Source of the DNA: Planctomycetota bacterium
GTDB taxonomy: Bacteria > Planctomycetota > Planctomycetia > Pirellulales > Pirellulaceae
Direction of reading: 5' to 3'
NCBI GenBank assembly: GCA_029259935.1
Contig: JAJDEH010000428.1
Coordinates: 1-8,160 of the forward strand
DNA: 8,160 nucleotides
The position numbers and the translations under genes were made by a program. Shown here piece by piece: positions 1 to 5,649 of the stretch. Position 1 is the first letter of the stretch. The number at the start of each line of letters is the position of its first letter. The notes under the pieces were generated by a model that saw only the letters and a list, made by a program, of their open reading frames with translations, was not told the DNA's origin and made no database searches.

Positions 1-120
1 TTCGGTTCACGGCGTAGAGTGGCACCCCTGGCGAACTCAACTAACCCTAATTCTTAGCTGTGACAAAGAACCAGCCCGAATCAAACAAGCCCGAACCGGG
101 CGACACAACGGCGCGGCACC

Positions 121-210
121 TGGCCACGAGAAGCACAAAAACACACGAAAAAACAGATACGGTTCGGTTACGTTTTTTCTCTTCGTGTCTTCTCGTGCTT
201 CTCCTGGCCA
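121..210. repeat. Imperfect 90-bp inverted repeat (long palindrome)
   Basis: The left arm starts TGGCCACGAGAAGCAC (121-136) and continues through an A-rich stretch to about 153. The right arm (about 172-210) is T-rich and ends GTGCTTCTCCTGGCCA. The reverse complement of the left arm matches the right arm with a few substitutions and short indels, leaving a loop of about 18 bases containing ACGGTTCGGTTACG. The A-rich and T-rich halves resemble the 'CACGAAGACACGAA' dispersed repeats common between genes in planctomycetes (recalled, not searched). Neither strand ends in a T-run after the stem, so I do not call it a terminator. Confidence 0.65.
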
Positions 211-317
211 ACTCTCTTCTCTTGATCGCGCTTTCGCATGCTGACCGGATTTGGTTGTTTCGCCCTTGCAGGGCAACGCCCTAAGGAATTTTTGGCGGAA
301 GGCCATGGTCACCGTAG

Positions 318-354
318 CCTGGGGCAGCGCCGGCGAAGCTGGTAACGCCCCAGG
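318..354. repeat. GC-rich hairpin inside the repeat cluster
   Basis: CCTGGGGC (318-325) pairs perfectly with GCCCCAGG (347-354). An inner CAGC/GCTG pairing is possible in the loop. No T-run follows on either strand, so this reads as a repeat element rather than a terminator. Confidence 0.6.
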
Positions 355-374
355 TCGATATGGAATAGCGCCTC

Positions 375-427
375 GTTGGCTGAAGGCCATATTCACTCGG
401 GGTCGGTGAGTATGGCTTTCAGCCAAC
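375..427. repeat. 22-bp hairpin with wobble-compensated mismatches
   Basis: The left arm is 375-396 (begins GTTGGCTGAAGG) and the right arm is 406-427 (ends TTTCAGCCAAC), with a 9-base loop TCGGGGTCG at 397-405. The arms are exact reverse complements at 20 of 22 positions. The two differences are both G-U type when read as plus-strand RNA, so all 22 positions can pair. It is the strongest single stem in the window and sits in the middle of the composite repeat. Confidence 0.65.
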
Positions 428-450
428 CGGCAAGGCGTGGCCAATTCCTT

Positions 451-469
451 CCTAGGGCGTTGCCCTAGG
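451..469. repeat. Perfect 8-bp stem, 3-base loop palindrome
   Basis: CCTAGGGC (451-458), loop GTT, GCCCTAGG (462-469) form a perfect stem. It lies about 60 bases past the amidohydrolase stop codon on that gene's strand. It could end or protect that transcript, but there is no U-tract, so intrinsic termination is not supported. Its core is shared with 270-282 (AGGGC-AAC-GCCCT), so it belongs to the repeat family of this region. Confidence 0.6.
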
Positions 470-528
470 CTACGGTGACGATGGCCTTTGGCCAATGATG
501 CAGCCTCGTCTCCCTCTTGGCCCCGCTC

Positions 529-2280
529 CTATCGCTTGAACACGATCTTGCCCCCCACGATCGTCATGTCGACCTTGGTGTTGGGGATCTCGTTGGCGGG
601 GCACTTCATGATATCGCGTGAGAGGACCACCAGATCCGCTAGTTTGCCGGGCGTGATCGATCCTTTTAGATCTTCTTCGAACGCGGCGTAGGCGGCCTGG
701 AGTGTGTAACTGCGCAAGGCTTCCTCGCGAGTCATGCATTGTTCCGGAAAGAATTCAACGCCCGTCGATAGCTTGCGGGTCACGGACGAATAAAAACACT
801 TGATCGGGCTGATGTCCTCGACGGGTGCGTCGGTGCCGTTGCATAGGACGACTCCGGAATCAATCAAACTTCGCCATACATAAGCGCCCTCGCCCGCTCG
901 GCGTTGACCGAGGCGCTGGACGACAAACACGGCATCCGACGTGCAGTGGATGGCCTGCATCGAGGCGATGACGCCCAGCTTTCCAAAGCGAGGAATATCC
1001 GTCGGGTGCAAGTGCTGCGCGTGTTCGATTCGCCAACGCCGATCGGACTTGTCGTCGTTGCTCTTTTCGATGTCGCCCTTCAGCACGGACTCGAAGATGT
1101 TCAGGGTCTCGCGGTTCGCCCGGTCACCGATCGCATGCACGCAAAGCTGAAAGTCGTGCCTGCGTGCCAGGCGGGCTGTCTCGCGAATCGAGGCGATGGA
1201 CGCAGTATTCAGTCCGATGCTTTCGGGTAGATCTTCGTAAGGCGCAAGCAGCCACGCGCCGTGCGCTCCCAACGCGCCGTCGATGGACCGTTTTATCGCG
1301 CGCACGGTAAGATGGTGATTTCCCACACCGGTCAGGCGGTATTCTGGCAGCCGGCGGGCCAGTTCGCCATTTCCGGCGCGGACCATGACCCACAGCCGCA
1401 CTTTGAGTTGACCCGCGTCGGCCAATTGCCGAAACGCATCGATGGTCGAAAACGACGAGCCGGCATCCTGGAAGCTCGTGACGCCATTTTCCAGACATTC
1501 GGCCATCGCCAATTCCACGACGCGAAGCAGATCGGCCTGCCGCTGATCGCGGGTCCTGCTTTGTAACGCGGCAGAGCGGGCCGAATGAATCGGCGCTTGG
1601 GCCGTCTCGCGAAAGACGCCGATGGGGTCGCCCGCTGCATCGCGCACGATCTCGCCTCCTTCCGGCGCTTTGGTGTCGCGCGTGATCCGCGCCCGCTGCA
1701 TGGCCCGCGCATTGGCGAAACACATATGCCCACTGGCATGGGTGAGTAGCACCGGGTTCGTGGGCGAAACGCGGCTGAGAGCCGTATGCGTGGGATATCC
1801 GTCGACGTGCGGTTCGGGCCGGCGTGACCACTTTTCTTGATGCCAGCCACGGCCGACAATCCACTCGCCGTCTTCCGCCCGCTTCGCCGCGGCCGCGACC
1901 ATCGCGATCACCTCGTCCCAAGTTTTGGCCTTGGTCAGATCAAGCATCCGCTTGGCCTGCCCCAAACCCAAGAAATGTCCGTGCCCTTCAATAAACCCGG
2001 GAACCAGCAGACGACCCTTGAGCTTCAAGACTTGGGTCTTTGAGCCAATGAAGGATGCAATTTGCTGCTCCGTACCGACCGCAACGATCCGATCACCCCC
2101 CACAGCAACCGCCTGAGCCTGCGGCAGTTCTTTATCCACGGTGATCACCTTGCCTCCAGTGAGAACAAGGTCGGCAGTCTTCTTGGGAGTTCTTTGCTCG
2201 TTAGCAACATCGTCCGCCGCATCAAGACCGATCGGCGGGAGGAACCAACAAGCCAGCGCGATAAGGCACCATCGAATCAT
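529..2280 (-). CDS. Exported amidohydrolase family 3 protein (YtcJ-like metal-dependent hydrolase)
   Basis: This gene encodes a 583-residue metal-dependent hydrolase of the amidohydrolase superfamily, YtcJ type. Such enzymes hydrolyse C-N bonds of amides or related compounds, but the substrate cannot be told from sequence. I chose the start at 2280 because it gives a signal peptide (MIRWCLIALACWFLPP, likely cut near LDA-ADD) and has GGAG 7-11 bases upstream. The frame stays open to 2316, but that would put 12 polar residues before the signal peptide. Visible family landmarks, numbered from this start, are an early beta-sandwich segment (ADLVLTGGKVITVD), the metal-binding H-x-H in PGFIEGHGHF (H100, H102), a lysine in the AIKRSIDGALG segment (K330, the usual carboxylated-lysine place), H382 in CVHAIGDRAN, H420 in EHAQ, and D484 in GTDAPVED. 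The C-terminal GSITPGKLADLVVLS returns to the sandwich domain. Length and motifs fit an intact enzyme. It is divergent from the metal-resistance genes and probably unrelated to them. Confidence 0.93.
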   Translation of the reverse strand: MIRWCLIALACWFLPPIGLDAADDVANEQRTPKKTADLVLTGGKVITVDKELPQAQAVAVGGDRIVAVGTEQQIASFIGSKTQVLKLKGRLLVPGFIEGHGHFLGLGQAKRMLDLTKAKTWDEVIAMVAAAAKRAEDGEWIVGRGWHQEKWSRRPEPHVDGYPTHTALSRVSPTNPVLLTHASGHMCFANARAMQRARITRDTKAPEGGEIVRDAAGDPIGVFRETAQAPIHSARSAALQSRTRDQRQADLLRVVELAMAECLENGVTSFQDAGSSFSTIDAFRQLADAGQLKVRLWVMVRAGNGELARRLPEYRLTGVGNHHLTVRAIKRSIDGALGAHGAWLLAPYEDLPESIGLNTASIASIRETARLARRHDFQLCVHAIGDRANRETLNIFESVLKGDIEKSNDDKSDRRWRIEHAQHLHPTDIPRFGKLGVIASMQAIHCTSDAVFVVQRLGQRRAGEGAYVWRSLIDSGVVLCNGTDAPVEDISPIKCFYSSVTRKLSTGVEFFPEQCMTREEALRSYTLQAAYAAFEEDLKGSITPGKLADLVVLSRDIMKCPANEIPNTKVDMTIVGGKIVFKR

Positions 2281-2311
2281 AGGGAATCTCCAATCGTGAA
2301 TGCGGACTCCC

Positions 2312-2320
2312 ATCATATCA
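2312..2320 (-). promoter_or_regulatory. Possible extended -10 promoter of the amidohydrolase gene
   Basis: Read on the minus strand the sequence is TGATATGAT, an extended -10 (TGn followed by TATGAT, one mismatch from TATAAT). Transcription would start near 2305, giving a leader of about 25 bases that includes the GGAG before the ATG at 2280. It would also exclude the longer start at 2316. There is no -35 at a good distance: a TTGGAC lies only 13 bases upstream. The call rests on the extended -10 alone. Confidence 0.3.
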
Positions 2321-2393
2321 CCCTTTGCGAGTCCAAGCCCAAACTGGGTTAAATCGTGTGCGGCCAGAATTCATGGCGAGCTTAACAATGGAG

Positions 2394-2413
2394 CCGCGGG
2401 TGCCAGTCCGCGG
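2394..2413. repeat. CCGCGG inverted/direct repeat pair
   Basis: CCGCGG occurs at 2394-2399 and 2408-2413. Because the unit is self-complementary, the two copies can pair across the 8-base loop GTGCCAGT. The segment 'GAGCCGCGGGTGCCAGTCC' resembles a dispersed intergenic repeat that I associate with Pirellulales genomes (recalled, not searched). Confidence 0.5.
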
Positions 2414-2490
2414 GTCGACGGATGTTCTCTCGTCAAGCTGCGCGAGCGGCGACAGCAGTTGAGGCATGTTGCTCGATTCTTTGTGCTGTC

Positions 2491-2572
2491 GCCGCTTTCG
2501 CGGCTCGGTTCTTCACAACTGGTTATCCACCGGCTCACGCCGCCGGCTACATGCTGCCGCCGTTTTCACGGC
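2491..2572. repeat. Cluster of three short GC hairpins (REP-like)
   Basis: Three stems follow one another: GCCGC-TTTC-GCGGC (2491-2504), CCGGC-TCACGCC-GCCGG (2530-2546) and GCCG-TTTTCA-CGGC (2559-2572). The linking text 'GGTTATCCACCGGCTCACGC' reads like the planctomycete intergenic repeat family that often gives spurious small proteins. It has no sign of coding use. Confidence 0.5.
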
Positions 2573-2789
2573 TGTTCCTCACGTGCGGATGTCAATTACT
2601 GGCACGCCAGAAAAAGTTGCCGCACACCGCAAACTCGGCTAAGTCCAAGGGTCCAAGAGATGTGCGCAACTGGCCTTGACGGCCCACCCCGCTCTCTTCA
2701 AACTCCGACGCCCGTTGTGGAGGCAATCGCCCCGGCTTTTCAGTTTCTTCTCTTCTCCGCTGTCGGCTTCGCCGATAAACACGAATGAA

Positions 2790-2817
2790 CTCTTTCCCGT
2801 CTAATGAAAGGGAAGAG
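2790..2817. promoter_or_regulatory. Inverted repeat before the Cys-rich gene, beside its ribosome binding site
   Basis: CTCTTTCCC (2790-2798) and GGGAAGAG (2810-2817) are inverted copies apart from one missing base, separated by 11 bases. The right arm ends just upstream of AAGGG (2820-2824), which sits 10 bases before the ATG at 2835. The element could be a regulator-binding site or an mRNA hairpin affecting translation. The sequence alone does not decide, and a chance palindrome of this size is possible. Confidence 0.3.
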
Positions 2818-2834
2818 CCAAGGGCAATTCCGTC

Positions 2835-3437
2835 ATGTGGATCACCAAGAGTATCATCGCACACACGCTGATATGGCTCGTGGCCTTCACGATCCCCATG
2901 CACAATGTGGCAACGGTCTCTTGCGGTTGTAAAAACGCTGGCGAATGTTGCCAGCAGGACGAATCGTCCGAAAGCTGCCAGCGTTCGGAGAAACACCGTG
3001 GGTTCTCCAAAACGCATGCGTGCTGCCAGCAACCTGTCATCGAACCTTGTCGCTGCACCGGCGCATCTGTTTGTCATTGTGCGGACACGAGCCCCCGCAA
3101 ACTGGACACGGGGTCCCGTGGCACCGAGTCCCGTGGCACCGAGGCCATGGCGAGTCGATCGTGTTGCAAGTCCAACAAAGGCGGCTCGTACTCTGCTCCG
3201 GCGTGCGGGTGCGGAGCCAATTGCCAATGCGGCATAAGCAAAGAACCTAGTCCAGCCGCCCCGCCGGTGGAAAACAACTCATCGCCGCAAAAAGTTGTCG
3301 CCACATCGTCTGACATCGAATGCGTGGCAACCAAGAATGTGCCCCAAGTTCCCCGGCGACCTAACCGTGCCGCCGAAGATTTGAACGCTCTAGCAGCTCT
3401 TGATCGCTGCATTTCTCTTTGCCGGTTCACGCTTTGA
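2835..3437 (+). CDS. Exported cysteine-rich protein of unknown family, candidate metal-binding partner of the Cus pump
   Basis: I do not recognise this 200-residue protein. The N-terminus (MWITKSIIAHTLIWLVAFTI) looks like a signal peptide or membrane anchor, with cleavage plausible near residues 26-29. The remainder has 20 cysteines (10%), at positions 30, 32, 38, 39, 48, 63, 64, 72, 74, 80, 82, 110, 111, 124, 126, 130, 132, 163, 192 and 196. They fall in C-x-C and C-C pairs: CGC, CC, CRC, CHC, CC and CGCGANCQC. Such clusters are typical of thiolate metal sites as in metallothioneins, but no metallothionein family signature is evident. Residues 133-180 are Pro/Ser-rich and cysteine-poor except C163, and the protein ends in RCISLCRFTL. 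A partial internal duplication is visible (CCQQ at 38-41 and 63-66). The start has AAGGG 10 bases upstream. It is followed by CusB- and CusA-type genes on the same strand, so a periplasmic copper/silver buffer or delivery role is likely but inferred. Confidence 0.75.
   Translation: MWITKSIIAHTLIWLVAFTIPMHNVATVSCGCKNAGECCQQDESSESCQRSEKHRGFSKTHACCQQPVIEPCRCTGASVCHCADTSPRKLDTGSRGTESRGTEAMASRSCCKSNKGGSYSAPACGCGANCQCGISKEPSPAAPPVENNSSPQKVVATSSDIECVATKNVPQVPRRPNRAAEDLNALAALDRCISLCRFTL
3114..3143 (+). repeat. Tandem 15-bp repeat inside the Cys-rich gene
   Basis: Two exact adjacent copies of TCCCGTGGCACCGAG lie at 3114-3128 and 3129-3143. They are in frame and encode the repeated SRGTE SRGTE linker (residues 94-103) between two cysteine clusters. 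The repeat length is a multiple of three, so copy-number change would alter spacer length without breaking the frame. Confidence 0.85.
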
Positions 3438-3717
3438 ACCGAGCCCCTACAGCATCCGTGCGCGCCGTGTGAATTGCATGGCAGCTCGCTGATCCGCCGG
3501 TCGTTTTCGCGGACTCGATCTTGCGATGGTTTGCCGTCAAGCAGCTTTGCGCCGCTGCCTGGCCGGCTGCTTTCCATGGGATGCGATTACGCAAACGGCG
3601 ATGCGTGCAAGCGTCCGTTTAACGCGGGCATTTTGGGCGGCCAATGAACATGCGGTGAAGTTTTTTTGCGGGAGGCAACTCCTCATCACACTGCTGAAAT
3701 CCATGGACGAGGTCTTC
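3438..3717 (+). other. Gap between Cys-rich gene and adaptor gene
   Basis: These 280 bases separate the two plus-strand genes. The adaptor frame happens to stay open back to an ATG at 3526, but the extra 64 codons carry no signal sequence or domain. I therefore treat the stretch as non-coding. I see no T-tailed hairpin that would separate the two genes into different transcripts, and no clear promoter. Confidence 0.5.
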
Positions 3718-5649
3718 ATGAACGAACGCGATAAGATCCCTGACTCTGATCAGCCAGCCGAATCCAACCACGCAGGCTCGCAGCCTGAGTCTGAAGTCGT
3801 TGCAGCGGAAGAAACAAGACAACGCAAAGATGCCCGGCGTTGGTGGATCAAGCTTTTCATTCAACCGTTGTTGCTGCTAGTGTGCGGCGCGACGCTGGTC
3901 GTTGGGCTCGGAATCGCGCAGCGTCTAGGATTCATCTCATCCAATGGCGGCGAGCAGGGCCAAGTGTCAGCCGGCGGGCCCAAGACCCGGTACATCTGCC
4001 CGATGATGTGTACGCCGCCGCAATCCGAACCGGGCCGGTGCCCCGTATGCGCGATGGAGCTTGTCAAGGCAACCTCGGGCGGTGGCGATTCTGACACGCG
4101 TTCCATTCAAATCGACGCGGCGTCCCGGCGCATCGCCAACATTCGCACGGTCGCGGTAAGAGCGACGCCGATGACGCGTGCCATTCGGGCGATTGGCGAT
4201 ATCAACTACAACGAAGCAACGCTGAAGACGATTTCGGCCTATGTGGATGGCAGGCTAGACCGCTTGTATGCCGACTACACCGGGGTTGTTGTGGAAAAGG
4301 GCGACCATCTGGCACTCGTTTATTCGCCCGCGCTGTATTCCGGCCAAGTCGAACTGTTGTTGGCTAGGAAAGCTCGCAACGACAGCAGTCCGGCCGCGCT
4401 GCGGAGCGTGACGAAGTTCAATCGCGATTTGTATGCGAGCGCCCGACAGAGGCTGATCGAACTTGGCATGACGCAAGCCCAGATTCAGCAAGTCGAACAG
4501 AGTGGCGAAGCGAGCAGCCGCATGCATTTGTGCGCTCCGATTAGCGGCACCGTGATTGAGAAACATGCCGTCGAAGGCGAATATGTAAAGGAAGGGCAGG
4601 CGATCTACAAGCTTGCCGATTTATCCGCCGTGTGGCTGATGCTGAAGTTATTCCCCGAAGACGCAGCCGTGATTCGGGATGGCCATGAAGTGGCGGCGGA
4701 AGTTCGGTCGCTGCCGGGGCAGCAATTCAGCGGGCGAGTGGAGTTCATCGATCCGCATGTCGATCCACGAACACGAACGGTCGGTGTCCGCGTAGCCATC
4801 TCCAACGAAGACGGCGTGCTGCGAGTGGGCGACTATGCAAAAGCGACGATTGAAGTGCCCTTGGCCCATCCCACGGCCAAGCCGAGCGACAGCGGCGATT
4901 GCCTGGTCGTGCCGCGCGACGCGGTGCTGATGGCGGGAAACAACAGCGTATTGTATGTGGAAAGCGAGCCGGGGCGATTTGAAATTCGCCGGATTGTTCT
5001 AGGACCCGCCTGCGGCCATGAGATTGTCATTCTTAGCGGTGTCGAGGAAGGCGAGCAGGTTGCCACGCGAGGCAACTTTCTGATCGACTCGCAGATGCAA
5101 CTCGCCGGCAATCCGTCATTGATCGATCCCACCAAGGCGGAGCCGATTATCGAAATCGAGTTTAACGACGAAGATTTGCCACCTATTGATACGCCACAAC
5201 TGGTCATCGCGGAAGTCAGTTCACAACAGGCCGATAACCAATCAGAACCGGGAAAGAATGAAAAGGCCGAGATCGCGGCGGCACTGGCCAAGCTGTCTCC
5301 TGATGATCGCGCACTCGCGGAAAAGCAACGGTTTTGCCCGGTCGCCGATTTTCGACTGGGCTCGATGGGCACCCCGAAGAAAGTTGATCTGAATGGCAAG
5401 CCGGTCTTCATTTGTTGCGAGGGCTGCCGCGACAGCTTGACCCAACAGCCGGACAAATACCTCGCGAAACTTGCGGCAGCAACTTCGATGGATACTCACA
5501 AAAGCGATCCGGACACGAATCTTCCACCGATTGGGCGTCCCGAGGCGATCGAGGCACCAACCGATGCTCCGGGCACTCAAGTTCCGCGGGCACTGCCCAA
5601 GCGGCCGGCAAAACGTGTCGCGGATCTCCCCATGGAGACCGTCCGATGA
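3718..5649 (+). CDS. cusB: CusB-type RND efflux periplasmic adaptor with N- and C-terminal cysteine metal domains
   Basis: This is the membrane-fusion (adaptor) subunit of a heavy-metal RND pump, linking the inner-membrane permease to an outer-membrane channel. The start at 3718 has GAGG five bases upstream and gives 643 residues: an acidic/polar tail (1-40), a membrane anchor (about 42-68, WWIKLFIQPLLLL onward), then periplasmic domains. A heavy-metal-binding motif follows at 92-116 (YICPMMC ... GRCPVCAMELV; C94, C98, C108, C111). The adaptor core comprises lipoyl/barrel-sandwich halves near 175-200 and 273-300 (APISGTVIEKHAVEGEYVKEG), a helical hairpin between them, a beta-barrel (LADLSAVWLMLKLFPED onward) and a membrane-proximal domain (about 398-462). 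After a charged linker comes a TRASH/YHS-like domain (538-585; FCPV ... LGSMG ... GKPVFICCEGC; C540, C566, C567, C570), then a Pro-rich tail. E. coli CusB lacks both cysteine domains and is much shorter. The stop codon overlaps the permease start, implying coupled translation. Confidence 0.93.
   Translation: MNERDKIPDSDQPAESNHAGSQPESEVVAAEETRQRKDARRWWIKLFIQPLLLLVCGATLVVGLGIAQRLGFISSNGGEQGQVSAGGPKTRYICPMMCTPPQSEPGRCPVCAMELVKATSGGGDSDTRSIQIDAASRRIANIRTVAVRATPMTRAIRAIGDINYNEATLKTISAYVDGRLDRLYADYTGVVVEKGDHLALVYSPALYSGQVELLLARKARNDSSPAALRSVTKFNRDLYASARQRLIELGMTQAQIQQVEQSGEASSRMHLCAPISGTVIEKHAVEGEYVKEGQAIYKLADLSAVWLMLKLFPEDAAVIRDGHEVAAEVRSLPGQQFSGRVEFIDPHVDPRTRTVGVRVAISNEDGVLRVGDYAKATIEVPLAHPTAKPSDSGDCLVVPRDAVLMAGNNSVLYVESEPGRFEIRRIVLGPACGHEIVILSGVEEGEQVATRGNFLIDSQMQLAGNPSLIDPTKAEPIIEIEFNDEDLPPIDTPQLVIAEVSSQQADNQSEPGKNEKAEIAAALAKLSPDDRALAEKQRFCPVADFRLGSMGTPKKVDLNGKPVFICCEGCRDSLTQQPDKYLAKLAAATSMDTHKSDPDTNLPPIGRPEAIEAPTDAPGTQVPRALPKRPAKRVADLPMETVR
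5634..5649 (+). promoter_or_regulatory. Ribosome binding site and 4-bp stop/start overlap coupling cusB to cusA
   Basis: GGAGA (5634-5638) lies inside the end of the adaptor gene, 7 bases before the permease ATG at 5646. The ATGA at 5646-5649 contains both the permease start and the adaptor TGA stop. This is the standard arrangement for translational coupling of subunits made in fixed proportion. Confidence 0.85.

Larger units (their letters stand above)
269..488. repeat. Composite REP-like inverted repeat
   Basis: Two modules recur in inverted orientation around a central hairpin. Module B: positions 299-328, reverse-complemented, match 459-488 at 27 of 30 bases. Module A: the palindrome-centred segment at 269-290 (CAGGGCAACGCCCTAAGG, then AATT) matches the reverse complement of 443-466 except for a CCT insertion. 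Because module A is itself nearly palindromic (AGGGC-AAC-GCCCT), the right copy overlaps A and B, while the left copy holds them side by side. This looks like an assembly of mobile or amplified palindromic units rather than a single hairpin. It carries no coding signal. Confidence 0.65.
1..528. other. Gene-free, repeat-rich intergenic region
   Basis: I see no convincing coding sequence here. The open frames on both strands run across palindromic repeats and give arginine-, proline- or serine-rich translations without recognisable domains. The first 110 bases contain an 8-bp direct repeat (AGCCCGAA at 73-80 and 88-95) whose second copy starts a small GCCCG-AAC-CGGGC hairpin (89-101). The rest is dominated by the inverted repeats listed separately (121-210, 269-488). 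The region lies downstream of the minus-strand amidohydrolase, but no classic stem plus T-run terminator for that gene is evident. Confidence 0.7.
2281..2834. other. Divergent intergenic region with small palindromes
   Basis: This gap separates the minus-strand amidohydrolase from the plus-strand Cys-rich gene. Open frames crossing it lack recognisable domains and translate GC-rich palindromes, so I call no gene. It contains palindromes at 2394-2413 and 2491-2572, a tandem 8-bp near-repeat (GTCCAAGG, GTCCAAGA at 2643-2658), a TCGGC-TTC-GCCGA hairpin (2763-2775) and an inverted repeat just before the next start codon. No operator of a known copper regulator (CueR, CsoR or CopY type) could be recognised by eye. 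Confidence 0.6.

Noticed and set aside
37..495. 152-codon minus-strand open frame over the left repeat region
   Set aside because: It runs through the inverted repeats, its translation is rich in Arg/Pro/Ser without domains, and the palindromes explain the open frame.
265..500. Repeat cluster as a CRISPR array
   Set aside because: There are no regularly spaced identical direct repeats with unique spacers. The elements are inverted and palindromic with irregular spacing.
441..528. Intrinsic terminator for the amidohydrolase
   Set aside because: The 8-bp stem at 451-469 is good, but no U-tract follows it on the minus strand.
2245..2280. Lipoprotein signal in the amidohydrolase (ALAC at residues 8-11)
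   Set aside because: Position -3 is Ala rather than Leu or a similar residue, and the segment before the Cys is too short. An ordinary signal peptide cut near LDA-ADD fits better.
2281..2316. Longer amidohydrolase start (MMGVRIHDWRF before the signal peptide)
   Set aside because: It places polar residues before the signal peptide, and the likely extended -10 overlaps it. GGAG is well placed for the start at 2280.
2676..2704. TTGACG as a -35 box for the Cys-rich gene
   Set aside because: At 17 bases the would-be -10 is CAAACT, matching only three of six consensus positions.
2300..2788. 162-codon plus-strand open frame (and the overlapping 2422-2679 frame)
   Set aside because: Both translate GC palindromes (for example the ATCCACCGGCTCACGCC text) and overlap each other in different frames. 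There is no domain and no good ribosome binding site.
3074..3577. 167-codon minus-strand open frame opposite the Cys-rich gene
   Set aside because: It is antisense to a gene with a signal peptide, ribosome binding site and ordered cysteine pattern. Its own translation has no recognisable feature.
3526..3717. Upstream extension of the adaptor frame to an ATG at 3526
   Set aside because: The extra residues contain no signal or domain and would bury the membrane anchor deep inside. The ATG at 3718 has GAGG five bases before it. The ATG at 3703 lacks a close ribosome binding site.
4833..5456. 207-codon minus-strand open frame inside the adaptor gene
   Set aside because: It is a shadow of a strongly supported coding frame, with a low-complexity Ser/Arg-rich translation.
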